This document shows, one piece after another, positions 35,659-45,058 of a DNA stretch of 64,000 nt. Positions within the stretch are counted from its first letter, which is position 1, and the number at the start of each line of letters is the position of its first letter. The notes below the pieces were generated by a model, which saw only the letters and a list, made by a program, of their open reading frames with translations, did no database searches and was not told the DNA's origin. Made by a program: the position numbers and the translations under genes. Source of the DNA: Streptomyces sp. LUP47B. GTDB lineage: Bacteria; Actinomycetota; Actinomycetes; Streptomycetales; Streptomycetaceae. The stretch lies in NCBI RefSeq assembly GCF_001746295.1, contig NZ_MJAH01000004.1, forward strand, positions 124,001-188,000, read 5' to 3'.

Positions 35659-38600
35659 TTGAAACCCCCCACTGCCCCACGCTCCCGAGCGGCGGCCATC
35701 GTCCTCTTCGTCGTCGCCGTCGTCCTCGGACTCAGCCACCCGGCGGCCCCGGCCACCCCGCAGGAGTCACCCCGAGCCGCCACCGTCTTCGACGTACGCG
35801 ACTACGGCGCCAAGGGGGACGGCTCCGCCAACGACACCCCCGCCGTCAACAAGGCGATCACCGCGGCGAGTTCGGCGGCGGGCGGCGGAGTCGTCCGCTT
35901 CCCGCCCGGTGACTACAAGGCGAAGAACACCATCCACATGAAGAGCCATGTGACGCTCCGGCTCGACAAGGGCGCCACCCTCCAGGGCTCCAGCGCCGAC
36001 ACCTACGACAAGGCCGAGTCCAACCCGTACGACGACTACCAGGACTACGGCCACAGCCACTTCCACAACGCGATGATCTACGGCGACAAGCTGACCGACA
36101 TCGGCTTCGTCGGCCAGGGAGTCATCGACGGCATGGGCAACCTGATCACCGGCAACCCGAAGTCCGGCGAGGCCGACAAGATCATCTCCCTGACCCGGTG
36201 CGACGGACTCACGATCGGCGACGGCCTCACCCTCCGCCGCGGCGGCCACTTCGCGGCGCTCATCAACGGCTGCAAGAACGTGACGTCGGACCACCTGACG
36301 ATCGACACCGCGAGTGACCGCGACGGCTGGAACATCATCTCCACGACGAACGTCACGGTGACGAACGCGAACATCAGGGCCAACGACGACGCCCTGGTCT
36401 TCAAGAGCGACTACGCCCTCGGCGCCAAGCTCCCCAACGGCCACGTCCGCGTCAACGACAGCTTCCTGTCGGCCCGTTGCTGCAACGCCCTCATGTTCGG
36501 CTCGGAAACCTGCGGCGACTTCTCGGACTACCGGTTCGAGAACATCCGTATCGACGGTGCCGACAAGTCCGGCCTCGGCATGGTGTCCATGGACGGCGCG
36601 AAGATCTCCGACGTCCACTACCGCGACATCACGATGACGAACGTCCACTCGCCGATCATGCAGAAGATCGGCACCCGAAAGCGATGCGGCAACAGCCCCG
36701 GTGTCGGATCGATCAGCGACATCACGTACGACAACATCACGGCCACCGGCAGCAGCCCGTCCTTCAGCCCGACACTGTGGGGCGAGACCGGCCACCGCAT
36801 CAGGGGCGTGACGTTCACCAACGTCAACATCACGGTCCCCGGTGGCAACGGCACCATGTCCACGGGCGTACCGAGCAACGATTCGACCGACTACAACCCC
36901 AAGACCATCGGCACCCGGCCCGCCTACGGCTGGTACCTGCACAACGCCGACAACGTCCAGTTCACCGACAGCTCGGTGAAGTTCGCCTCGGACGACGGCC
37001 GGCCCGCGTTCATCGCCAACGCGGCCGACGGCGTCCGGCTCACCCGGTTCACCGCCCAGAAGGGCAGCGACTCCCCGTTCGACGTGGGCTTCCAGGACGT
37101 CACCGGCGCCTGCCTGGCAGACAGTCACAGCACGTCCGGTGGTGCCCTGCGCGTCTCGGGAAGCCAGGACTGCGGTACGGCGGTCAAACCCCTCGACCTG
37201 GACAACCCCCGCCAGGACTTCCTCCGCGCCTCGGTGGGCGGACTGTTCCTGCACTGGGGTCTGCGCACCGCGCCCGCCCACACCAGCTGCACCGCCTGGG
37301 AGGACGACGTCACGAACGGAGGCTGGAACGCCGACTACTGGGTGAAGGAGGCCCAGAAGCTGCACACGCAGTACCTCGTCCTCGCCTCCTTCCACAGCCG
37401 CCTGGGCTACGCCCGCGCCTGGCCGTCGCAGATCCCCGGCTCCTGCTCCACCAAGCGGGACTTCCTGGGTGAACTGGTCACCGCAGCGAAGGCCAAGGGG
37501 CTGAAGGTCATCCTCTACATGACCAACGACCCCCAGTGGCACGACGAGGGCGGCCACGAGTGGCTCGACTCGGCCGCCTACTCCGCCTACAAGGGCAAGA
37601 ACGTCGACCTGACCACCAACGACGGCTTCGGACAGTTCAGTTACGACAACTTCTTCGAGGTCATGAACCGCTATCCCGACCTCGGCGGCTTCTGGATCGA
37701 CAACGACAACGCCTACTGGGAGAGCCACGACCTCTACCAGCAGATCTACGAGAAGCGTCCCAACTACACGATCAGCAACAACAACGAAGACACGCCGATC
37801 ATGGACATGATCAGCAATGAGCAGAAGACGGGGATGACGCCCGGGTACGACTACCCGCAGGCGGTCTACACGGCCCAACCCCGCCTCACCGAAGCCGACT
37901 TCAAGCTTCCCTCCACCGGCGCCTGGTGGTACGGCGGCACCGACCCGTCGGTCGACAAGATGCTCACCCTCGGCCGTCTCGTCACCAACGTGGGCTCGTC
38001 CGTGAAGGCGCTGATGGCCGAGACCGCCCAGGTCAACGGCAAGTTCCCGGCCAACCAGGCCGACTTCAACAACTTCGCGAACTCCTACCTCGCCCCCATC
38101 TGGGAGTCCCTGCACGGCACCGAGGGTGGCGGCTACATGTACGGCGGCCTCAAGCCGGGCTTCTGGAACGACGGCGCGCACGGCGTGACCACGATCGCCA
38201 AGACCGACCCGAACCGCCAGTACGTCCATGTCCTGACCCCACCGAGCACCAGCACCCTGCGCATCCGCGACAACGGCTACCGCATCGCGTCCGTCACCAA
38301 CCTCCGTACCGGAGCGGCGGTTTCGTGGTCGCAGTCGGGCGGCGTACTCACCCTCACCGGCCTCGGTTCCTGGGACCCGTACGACACGGTGTTCAAGGTC
38401 ACCACGACCGGGCGCCAAGGCATCCTCACCGGCGTCAAGGTGAGCGCGAGCGCCTCGGCGAGCGGTCACTCGGGCTCGGCCGCCGGTGACGGTGACTACC
38501 GCACCTACTGGGACAGCAACAAGACGCTCCCGGTGAGCCTCACCTTCGACCTCGGCAGCTCGAAGAAGGTCCAGTACCTCGGCCTCAACCAGCGCGAGGA

Positions 38601-38895
38601 CTCCGTCGCCTACGCCCGCTCCGACACCGAGCAGTCGGCGCGGATCAAGGACTACAAGGTGTACCTGAGCGCCGACGGCTCGACCTGGGGCAGCCCGGTG
38701 AAGTCCGGCCAGTTGCCGAGCCGCCGCGGCATCCAGGGCATCGACCTGACCGCGGCCAACGCCCGCTACGTCCGCCTCGAGGTCGACTCCACCTGGGCCG
38801 CCTCCACCGACACGACCCGCTACCAGCGCCTGCGGATCGACGAGGCATGGATCGGGACCTCGTACGCGACTCCCGCGAAGAGGGGACAGTCATGA
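35659..38895 (+). CDS. Secreted fusion enzyme: GH28-like beta-helix, GH29-like fucosidase domain, CBM32/discoidin
   Basis: The TTG start follows GAGGAG by 8 nt and overlaps nothing; the product is 1078 residues. After a signal peptide (about 1-33), a pectinase-type beta-helix covers about 42-505: FDVRDYGAKGDGSANDTPAV, then DRDGWNIIST and IRANDDALVFKS, which carry the acidic pairs of GH28. From about 510 (FLRASVGGLFLHWGLRTAPA) to about 910 it is GH29-like, with GGFWIDNDN near 678 as the expected nucleophile Asp region. A discoidin/CBM32 domain (about 920-1070, SLTFDLGSSKKVQYLGLNQR) closes it. One chain could cut a galacturonan-type backbone and remove a fucose-like side group. The canonical GH28 GHG motif is not evident, so activity needs proof. 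Confidence 0.8.
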   Translation: MKPPTAPRSRAAAIVLFVVAVVLGLSHPAAPATPQESPRAATVFDVRDYGAKGDGSANDTPAVNKAITAASSAAGGGVVRFPPGDYKAKNTIHMKSHVTLRLDKGATLQGSSADTYDKAESNPYDDYQDYGHSHFHNAMIYGDKLTDIGFVGQGVIDGMGNLITGNPKSGEADKIISLTRCDGLTIGDGLTLRRGGHFAALINGCKNVTSDHLTIDTASDRDGWNIISTTNVTVTNANIRANDDALVFKSDYALGAKLPNGHVRVNDSFLSARCCNALMFGSETCGDFSDYRFENIRIDGADKSGLGMVSMDGAKISDVHYRDITMTNVHSPIMQKIGTRKRCGNSPGVGSISDITYDNITATGSSPSFSPTLWGETGHRIRGVTFTNVNITVPGGNGTMSTGVPSNDSTDYNPKTIGTRPAYGWYLHNADNVQFTDSSVKFASDDGRPAFIANAADGVRLTRFTAQKGSDSPFDVGFQDVTGACLADSHSTSGGALRVSGSQDCGTAVKPLDLDNPRQDFLRASVGGLFLHWGLRTAPAHTSCTAWEDDVTNGGWNADYWVKEAQKLHTQYLVLASFHSRLGYARAWPSQIPGSCSTKRDFLGELVTAAKAKGLKVILYMTNDPQWHDEGGHEWLDSAAYSAYKGKNVDLTTNDGFGQFSYDNFFEVMNRYPDLGGFWIDNDNAYWESHDLYQQIYEKRPNYTISNNNEDTPIMDMISNEQKTGMTPGYDYPQAVYTAQPRLTEADFKLPSTGAWWYGGTDPSVDKMLTLGRLVTNVGSSVKALMAETAQVNGKFPANQADFNNFANSYLAPIWESLHGTEGGGYMYGGLKPGFWNDGAHGVTTIAKTDPNRQYVHVLTPPSTSTLRIRDNGYRIASVTNLRTGAAVSWSQSGGVLTLTGLGSWDPYDTVFKVTTTGRQGILTGVKVSASASASGHSGSAAGDGDYRTYWDSNKTLPVSLTFDLGSSKKVQYLGLNQREDSVAYARSDTEQSARIKDYKVYLSADGSTWGSPVKSGQLPSRRGIQGIDLTAANARYVRLEVDSTWAASTDTTRYQRLRIDEAWIGTSYATPAKRGQS

Positions 38896-41159
38896 CACGG
38901 ATCACCTCCGTCACACGCGTCAGATCACTGGTCGTGGCTCTGGTCGGGCTGCTGATCGCCTCGGCGATCCCGCTGCTGGCCGCCGCCCGCCCGGCGGCCG
39001 CCTCCGACAACGGCCAGTCGGTCCGGCCCGCGATGGGCTGGAGCAGCTGGAGCTTCGTCCGCCGCTCGCCGACCGAGGCGAAGCTCAAGGCCCAGGCCGA
39101 CGCGCTCGTCGCCGGCGGCCTGAAGAACCACGGCTTCGTCTACATCAACCTCGACGACTTCTGGCAGAAGTGCGACTCCAACGGTTTCGTCGTCGACTCC
39201 TACGGCCGCTGGGCCGTGGACAGTGCCAAGTTCCCGTCCGGCATCAAGGCGCTGGCCGACTACATCCACTCCAAGGGCCTGAAGTTCGGCTTCTACGTGA
39301 CGCCCGGCATCGCCAAGAACGCCGTCACCAAGAACACGCCGATCGAGGGGACGTCGTACCACGCGAAGGACATCGCGGACACCTCGAAGACGGAGAAGAA
39401 CTACAACTGCAAGAACATGTACTACATCGACTACGGGAAGCCTGGTGCGCAGGAGTTCGTGAACTCCTGGGCGCGGCAGTTCGCCTCCTGGGGAGTCGAC
39501 TACCTGAAGATCGACGGGGTGGGCAGCCAGGACATTCCCGACGTCCAGGCCTGGGACAAGGCGCTGCGTGCCTCCGGACGGCCCATCAACTTCGCGCTCT
39601 CCAACAACCTTCCGATCGCGGACGCCTCCACCTGGAAGAAGCTGGCGAACAGCTGGCGCACCCAGGGCGACGTGGAGTGCTACTGCGGCCCCGGCTCCAA
39701 CGGCAGCGGCTATCCGCTCACCGACTGGTCGCACGTCTCCTCCCGCTTCAACTCGGCGGCCTCCTGGCAGCCGCACGCGGGCCCGGGCGGCTGGAACGAC
39801 CTCGACTCCCTGGAGATCGGCAACGGCGACCGGGTGGGCCTCACCGCCGACCAGCGCCGCTCCCACTTCACCCTCTGGGCGATGGCCGCCTCACCCCTGC
39901 TGCTCGGCACCGACCTGACCGACCTCGACCCGGTCGACAAGGCGATGCTGACGAACGACCGGCTCATCGGGGTCGACCAGGACGGCGTCGCCGCCAAGCG
40001 GATCGTGAACAGCGGGGTCAAGCAGGTCTGGAGCAAGAAGGAGAGCGACGGCCAGTACGTGGTGGCCCTGTTCAACACCGGTACGTCCGGCAACGCGACG
40101 GTCGCCGTGGACTGGTCCCAGGTCGGCTTCACCGGCTCCGGTGACGTCACGGACCTGTGGTCCGGCTCCCACAAGGGTGCGATCGCCGACTCCTACAGCG
40201 CGACCCTGCGGCCCGGCGAGACCCGGCTGATCCGCGTGAAGCCCGTCAACTCCCTGAAGACCGCGGCCGCTGCACCGGGCATGGCCGTCGCCCCGTACGA
40301 GTACCTCGGCTGGGGCAACCCGCAGAACCCCACATCGGTGATGTCGGCGACCGGCGTCAAGTGGTTCACCCTCGCGTTCATCCTCTCCGACGGCGGCTGC
40401 AACCCGAAGTGGGACGGCTCGCGCCCGCTGACCGGCGGGACCGACCAGTCGAGGATCGACGCGATCAGATCCGCCGGCGGTGACGTCATGGTCTCCGTCG
40501 GCGGCTGGAGCGGGAACAAGCTCGGCGAGAAGTGCTCCAGCGCCTCGGCGCTCGCCGGCGCCTACCAGAAGGTGATCAACGCCTACAAGCTGAAGGCCCT
40601 CGACATCGACATCGAGAACACCGAGTGGTCGAACGCCACGGTGCGGCAGCGCGTGGTCGACGCCCTGAAGACGGTCAAGGCGAACAACCCCGGCCTGAAG
40701 ACCGTCATCACCTTCGGCACCACCACCAGCGGCCCCGACTCCACCGGGGTCGACATGATCAAGCGGGCCGCGAACTCCGGTCTGGCCAACGACGTCTGGT
40801 GCATCATGCCGTTCGACTTCGGCGGCGGCACCACGAACATGGGCACCCTCACCACGCAGGCCATGGAGGGACTCAAGGCGCGGGTCAAGTCGGCGTACGG
40901 CTACAGCGACGCCACCGCCTACGCCCACATCGGGCTGTCGTCGATGAACGGCACGACCGACGACTCCGGTGAACGCGTCCGCGTCACCGACTTCAAGACC
41001 ATGCTCGCCTACGCCCAGCAGCACCACATCGGGCGCCTCACCTACTGGTCCGTCAACCGCGACCGCCCCTGCGGCTCGGGCGCCGACGGCGACTCCTGCA
41101 GCGGTGTGACGCAGCAGCCGTACGACTACCTCAAGGTCTTCACCCAGTACACGGGCTGA
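38892..41159 (+). CDS. Secreted fusion enzyme: GH27 alpha-galactosidase-like plus GH18-like domain
   Basis: The ATG overlaps the previous stop (ATGA), giving 755 residues with a signal peptide (about 1-37). The GH27 domain covers about 45-450: AMGWSSWSFVRRSPTEAKLK, YINLDDFWQK, VDYLKIDGVG (nucleophile Asp) and PGGWNDLDSLEIGNG, with a C-terminal antiparallel sandwich. A GH18 TIM barrel follows from about 465 to 755 (VSVGGWSGNKLG, KLKALDIDIENTEW). In GH18 the motif DxxDxDxE is expected; here the first Asp is Lys, but the DxD pair and catalytic Glu575 remain. The chain could remove alpha-galactosyl or beta-arabinopyranosyl caps and cut a GlcNAc-containing or other bond. The pairing is unusual. 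Confidence 0.82.
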   Translation: MTRITSVTRVRSLVVALVGLLIASAIPLLAAARPAAASDNGQSVRPAMGWSSWSFVRRSPTEAKLKAQADALVAGGLKNHGFVYINLDDFWQKCDSNGFVVDSYGRWAVDSAKFPSGIKALADYIHSKGLKFGFYVTPGIAKNAVTKNTPIEGTSYHAKDIADTSKTEKNYNCKNMYYIDYGKPGAQEFVNSWARQFASWGVDYLKIDGVGSQDIPDVQAWDKALRASGRPINFALSNNLPIADASTWKKLANSWRTQGDVECYCGPGSNGSGYPLTDWSHVSSRFNSAASWQPHAGPGGWNDLDSLEIGNGDRVGLTADQRRSHFTLWAMAASPLLLGTDLTDLDPVDKAMLTNDRLIGVDQDGVAAKRIVNSGVKQVWSKKESDGQYVVALFNTGTSGNATVAVDWSQVGFTGSGDVTDLWSGSHKGAIADSYSATLRPGETRLIRVKPVNSLKTAAAAPGMAVAPYEYLGWGNPQNPTSVMSATGVKWFTLAFILSDGGCNPKWDGSRPLTGGTDQSRIDAIRSAGGDVMVSVGGWSGNKLGEKCSSASALAGAYQKVINAYKLKALDIDIENTEWSNATVRQRVVDALKTVKANNPGLKTVITFGTTTSGPDSTGVDMIKRAANSGLANDVWCIMPFDFGGGTTNMGTLTTQAMEGLKARVKSAYGYSDATAYAHIGLSSMNGTTDDSGERVRVTDFKTMLAYAQQHHIGRLTYWSVNRDRPCGSGADGDSCSGVTQQPYDYLKVFTQYTG

Positions 41160-41170
41160 AGGGAACATCC

Positions 41171-43201
41171 GTGAAAATCAAAAGAGTTCTGCCCTACGGC
41201 CTCGCCGCGGCCCTCGCGCTGCCCCTCGCCGGCCTGAGCCAGGCCACCGCGCTCGCGGCCACCGACTACCAGGCGGAGGACGCGACCGTCGTGCAGGGCA
41301 CGGTGGCCACCAACCACACCGGCTACACGGGCACCGGCTTCGTCGACTACACCAACGTCAAGGGCTCCTATGTGGAGTTCACCGTCAGTGCCGCCTCCGC
41401 GGGCTCAACGGCCCTCACCTTCCGCTACGCCAACGGGACCGCGACCGACCGGCCCATGGACATCTCCGTGAACGGCACGGTCGTCGCGTCGGCCGTCTCC
41501 TTCCCGGCCACCGCCGACTGGAACACCTGGGCCACCAGGACCGTCGACGTCCCGCTCACCGCGGGCTCCGGCAAGATCCGCGCGACCGCCACCACCGCCG
41601 CCGGAGGCCCCAACCTCGACCGCATCGGCGTCGGCGCGGCCGCCGACTCCCAGGCCCCGAGCCGTCCCGGGCAGCCCAGTTGCTCCGACATCGGTGAGGA
41701 CGGGCTCACGCTGGCCTGGGGCGCCTCCACCGACAACGTGGGCGTGACGGCCTACGACCTCTACGAGCACGGCAACAAGATCGGTGAGGCGCCCGGCGGT
41801 TCGACCGGCAAGGCGCTCACCGGCCTCACTCCCGGTACCACCTACAACCTCACCGTCATCGCCCGTGACGCGGCCGGCAACACGTCCCCGGCGAGCCCCG
41901 TCGTCGACTGCACCACCAAGGCCGGCTCCGACACCAACCCGCCGACGAAACCCGGCACCCTGTCCGCGGCGGACGTCACGGCGAACAGCGCCGCACTGAG
42001 CTGGGGAGCATCCACCGACAACCGGGCGGTCGCCGGCTACGACGTGCGCAGTGACACCACCGTCTACAAGTCCGTCACCTCCGGCACCTCGACCACGCTG
42101 ACCGGGCTCGCCTGCAACAGCCCGTACAGCCTGAACGTCGTCGCTCGTGACGCGGCCGACAACGTCAGCCAGCCGAGCAATACGGTCACCTTCACCACCA
42201 AGGCCTGTGCCACCGACGGCGGCGTCCCCTCCTCCGTCGCCGGCCTCTCCTCCGGCTGGACCATCCCCTGGGGGATCTTCTGGCTGCCCGACGGCAAGAG
42301 CGCGCTGGTCACCGAGCGGGACGACTTCCGGGTCTGGAAGGTCACCAAGGACGGCACGAAGACACAGGTCGGCACCGTCCCGAACGCCGTGACCACCAAC
42401 GGCGAGGGCGGACTGCTCGGCGTCGCCGTCGACCCGAAGTGGGAGACCAACCACTACGTCTACTTCATGCACACCGCGTCCGAGGGCAACCGCGTGGTCC
42501 GCATGACGTACGACGGGACCACGCTGAGCGACTACAAGGTCCTGCTCCAAGGCATCAAGAAGAACCGCTACCACAACGGCGGACGCCTCGCCTTCGGCCC
42601 CGACGGCTACCTCTACGTCTCCACCGGCGAGGCCCAGACACCCGACCTCGCCCAGGACAAGGACTCCCTCAACGGCAAGATCCTGCGCATGACGACGGAC
42701 GGGAAACCGGCCCCCGGCAACCCCTTCGGGAACTACGTGTACTCCCTCGGCCACCGCAACCCGCAGGGCCTCGCCTTCGACCGCAACGGCCGCCTGTGGG
42801 AAGCGGAGTTCGGCAACAGCTCCAAGGACGAACTGAACCTGATCAAGCCCGGCGCCAACTACGGCTGGCCGACCTGCGAAGGCACCTGCTCCACCGCGGG
42901 GATGACCAACCCGAAGGCCACCTGGAACGTCTCGGAGGCATCGCCGAGCGGCATCGCGATCGTACGCAACGTCGTCTACATGGCCTCCCTGCGCGGCGAG
43001 CGGCTGTGGCGGATCCCGATCAACGGCGACAACGAGAGCGTCGGAACGCCGACCGCGTACTACGTGGGCACCTACGGCCGGCTGCGCACGGTCACCAAGG
43101 TGCCGGGCGCCGACCAGCTGTGGCTGTCGACCACCAACTGCGACAACAACGGAGGAGCGGCGGACGGATCGGACAAGATCTTCCGCGTGACGATCAGCTG
43201 A
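41171..43201 (+). CDS. Secreted CBM35/6-like, two FN3, sorbosone/pyranose dehydrogenase-like (AA12-type) protein
   Basis: The ATG lies 11 nt after the GH27-GH18 stop; GAAGGGAACATCC precedes it. The 676-residue product has a signal peptide (about 1-31) and a carbohydrate-binding beta-sandwich (about 33-160; TDYQAEDATVVQGTVATNHT). Two fibronectin III domains follow (about 165-345; LAWGASTDNVGVTAYDLYEH and a near repeat). A C-terminal six-bladed propeller covers about 355-676: GLLGVAVDPKWETNHYVYFM, HNGGRLAFGPDGYLYVSTGE and LGHRNPQGLAFDRNGRLWEA. That is the PQQ-dependent soluble glucose/sorbosone dehydrogenase pattern; fungal AA12 relatives oxidise fucose and other pyranoses. It closes the operon, and a short gap separates it from the convergent fadD. 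Confidence 0.85.
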   Translation: MKIKRVLPYGLAAALALPLAGLSQATALAATDYQAEDATVVQGTVATNHTGYTGTGFVDYTNVKGSYVEFTVSAASAGSTALTFRYANGTATDRPMDISVNGTVVASAVSFPATADWNTWATRTVDVPLTAGSGKIRATATTAAGGPNLDRIGVGAAADSQAPSRPGQPSCSDIGEDGLTLAWGASTDNVGVTAYDLYEHGNKIGEAPGGSTGKALTGLTPGTTYNLTVIARDAAGNTSPASPVVDCTTKAGSDTNPPTKPGTLSAADVTANSAALSWGASTDNRAVAGYDVRSDTTVYKSVTSGTSTTLTGLACNSPYSLNVVARDAADNVSQPSNTVTFTTKACATDGGVPSSVAGLSSGWTIPWGIFWLPDGKSALVTERDDFRVWKVTKDGTKTQVGTVPNAVTTNGEGGLLGVAVDPKWETNHYVYFMHTASEGNRVVRMTYDGTTLSDYKVLLQGIKKNRYHNGGRLAFGPDGYLYVSTGEAQTPDLAQDKDSLNGKILRMTTDGKPAPGNPFGNYVYSLGHRNPQGLAFDRNGRLWEAEFGNSSKDELNLIKPGANYGWPTCEGTCSTAGMTNPKATWNVSEASPSGIAIVRNVVYMASLRGERLWRIPINGDNESVGTPTAYYVGTYGRLRTVTKVPGADQLWLSTTNCDNNGGAADGSDKIFRVTIS

Positions 43202-43231
43202 CGGGCCGTCAGTCCGTGACGCGGGCGAGCG

Positions 43232-45058
43232 TCAGGCCCGGTACAGCGCCTCGACCTCGTCCGCGTACGCCGTCTCGATTGCCTTGCGCTTCAGCTTCAG
43301 CGACGGGGTCAGCAGCCCGTGCTCCTCGGTGAAGGGCTGGGCGAGGATACGGAACGTGCGGATCGACTCGGCCTGCGAGACCAGGGTGTTGGCGGCGACC
43401 ACCGCCCGCCGCACCTCGGTCTCCAGGTCGGCGTCCCGCACCAGCTGGGCCGGGGACATCCGCGGCTTGTCGCGCATCCCCAGCCAGTGTTCGACGGCCT
43501 CCTGGTCGAGGGTGACGAGGGCGGCGATGTAGGGGCGGTCGTTGCCCACGACGATGCACTGGGAGACCAGCGGATGGTCGCGCACCCGCTCCTCCAGCAC
43601 CCCGGGGGAGACGCTCTTGCCACCGGAGGTGACGAGGATCTCCTTCTTGCGGCCGGTGATGGTCAGATAGCCGTCCTCGTCGAGGGAGCCGAGGTCCCCG
43701 GTGGCGAGCCAGCCGTCGTGCAGGGTCTCGTCGGTGGCCTTCTCGTTGTTGAGATAGCCCTGGAAGACGTTGGCGCCGTACAGCCAGATCTCGCCGTCGT
43801 CCGCGATGTGCACGGTCATGCCGGGGATGGGCTGGCCGACCGTGCCGTAGCGGGTGCGCTCGGGAGGGTTGGCGGTCGCCGCCGCCGTCGTCTCGGTGAG
43901 GCCGTACCCCTCGTAGATGTGCACGCCCGCGCCGGCGAAGAACAGTCCCAGCTTGCGGTCCATGGCCGAACCGCCGGTCATGGCCTGCTTGATGCGGCCG
44001 CCCATGGCCGCCCGCATCTTGGAGTAGACGAGCTTGTCGAATAGCTGGTGCTGCATCCGCAGCCCCGCCGACGGACCGGGCCCGATCCCCCAGGCCTTGG
44101 CCTCCATGGCGTCCGCGTACTTCACCGCCACGTCGACGGCCTTTTCGAACGGACCGGCCTTGCCCTCCTTCTCGGCCTTGCGGCGGGAGGCGTTGAAGAC
44201 CTTCTCGAAGATGTACGGCACCCCGAGGAAGAACGTCGGCTTGAACGCGGCGAGGTCGGGCAGCAGGGCGGCCGCGTTCATCTGCGGCTGGTGGCCGAAG
44301 CGGACCCGGCCACGGAACGCGGCCACCTGCACCATCCGCCCGAAGACGTGGGCGAGCGGCAGGAACAGCAGGGTCGCCGCCTCGTCGCCCTTCTTGGAGT
44401 GGAACACCGGCTCCCAGCGCTCGATCATGGTGTCCGACTCGTACATGAAGTTGCCGTGGCTGATCACACAGCCCTTGGGCCGGCCGGTGGTGCCCGAGGT
44501 GTAGATGATCGTCGCGACCGAGTCGGGGGTCACGGCCTGCCGGTGGCGGTGCACCACCTCGTCCTCGACGGCCGCGCCGGCGTCGTACAGCTCCTGCACC
44601 GCTCCGGAGTCCAGCTGCCACAGCCGGTGCAGCCGCGGCAGCCGGTCGATGACCGTGGCGATCGTCATCGCGTGGTCCTCGTGCTCCACGATCGCGGCCG
44701 TGCACTCGGAGTCGTACAGCGCCCAGAAGCACTGCTCGGCGGAGGAGGTCGGGTAGACCGGGACCACCTGCGCGCCGATCGTCCACAGCGCGAAGTCGAA
44801 CAGGGTCCACTCGTAGCGGGTGCGGGACATGATCGCGACCCGGTCACCGAAGCGGATGCCCTGGGCAAGCAATCCCTTGGCGAGGGCCATGACCTCGTCG
44901 CGGAACTCCGCGGACGTCACGTCCCGCCACTGTCCGTTCTCGTCCTTGCGGCCGAGGGCGATGTGGAGCGGGTCGTTCTGGGCATGCTCGAAGACGACGT
45001 CGGCCAGTCCTCCCACCGGGGGTGCCAACGCCAACGGAGGGTTGGTGAACTCGCGCAA
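43232..45058 (-). CDS. Long-chain acyl-CoA ligase (AMP-forming)
   Basis: The 608-residue protein has the adenylate-forming signature IIYTSGTTGRPKGCVISHGN near residue 190. GYGLTETTAA (A5) and LATGDLGSLDEDGYLTITGR (A7-A8) follow. The family activates fatty acids as acyl-adenylates and then CoA thioesters. The start is TTG (MREFTNPPLALAPP); no better ATG exists near the conserved beginning. The gene is convergent with the secreted operon and monocistronic. Confidence 0.92.
   Translation of the reverse strand: MREFTNPPLALAPPVGGLADVVFEHAQNDPLHIALGRKDENGQWRDVTSAEFRDEVMALAKGLLAQGIRFGDRVAIMSRTRYEWTLFDFALWTIGAQVVPVYPTSSAEQCFWALYDSECTAAIVEHEDHAMTIATVIDRLPRLHRLWQLDSGAVQELYDAGAAVEDEVVHRHRQAVTPDSVATIIYTSGTTGRPKGCVISHGNFMYESDTMIERWEPVFHSKKGDEAATLLFLPLAHVFGRMVQVAAFRGRVRFGHQPQMNAAALLPDLAAFKPTFFLGVPYIFEKVFNASRRKAEKEGKAGPFEKAVDVAVKYADAMEAKAWGIGPGPSAGLRMQHQLFDKLVYSKMRAAMGGRIKQAMTGGSAMDRKLGLFFAGAGVHIYEGYGLTETTAAATANPPERTRYGTVGQPIPGMTVHIADDGEIWLYGANVFQGYLNNEKATDETLHDGWLATGDLGSLDEDGYLTITGRKKEILVTSGGKSVSPGVLEERVRDHPLVSQCIVVGNDRPYIAALVTLDQEAVEHWLGMRDKPRMSPAQLVRDADLETEVRRAVVAANTLVSQAESIRTFRILAQPFTEEHGLLTPSLKLKRKAIETAYADEVEALYRA

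Noticed and set aside
35767..38469. 900-residue open frame on the minus strand opposite the GH28-GH29 gene
   Set aside because: Val/Gly/Arg-rich antisense of a high-GC gene; no start site or known motif. The same applies to long antisense frames at 2355-4322, 6245-8902 and 13215-15341.
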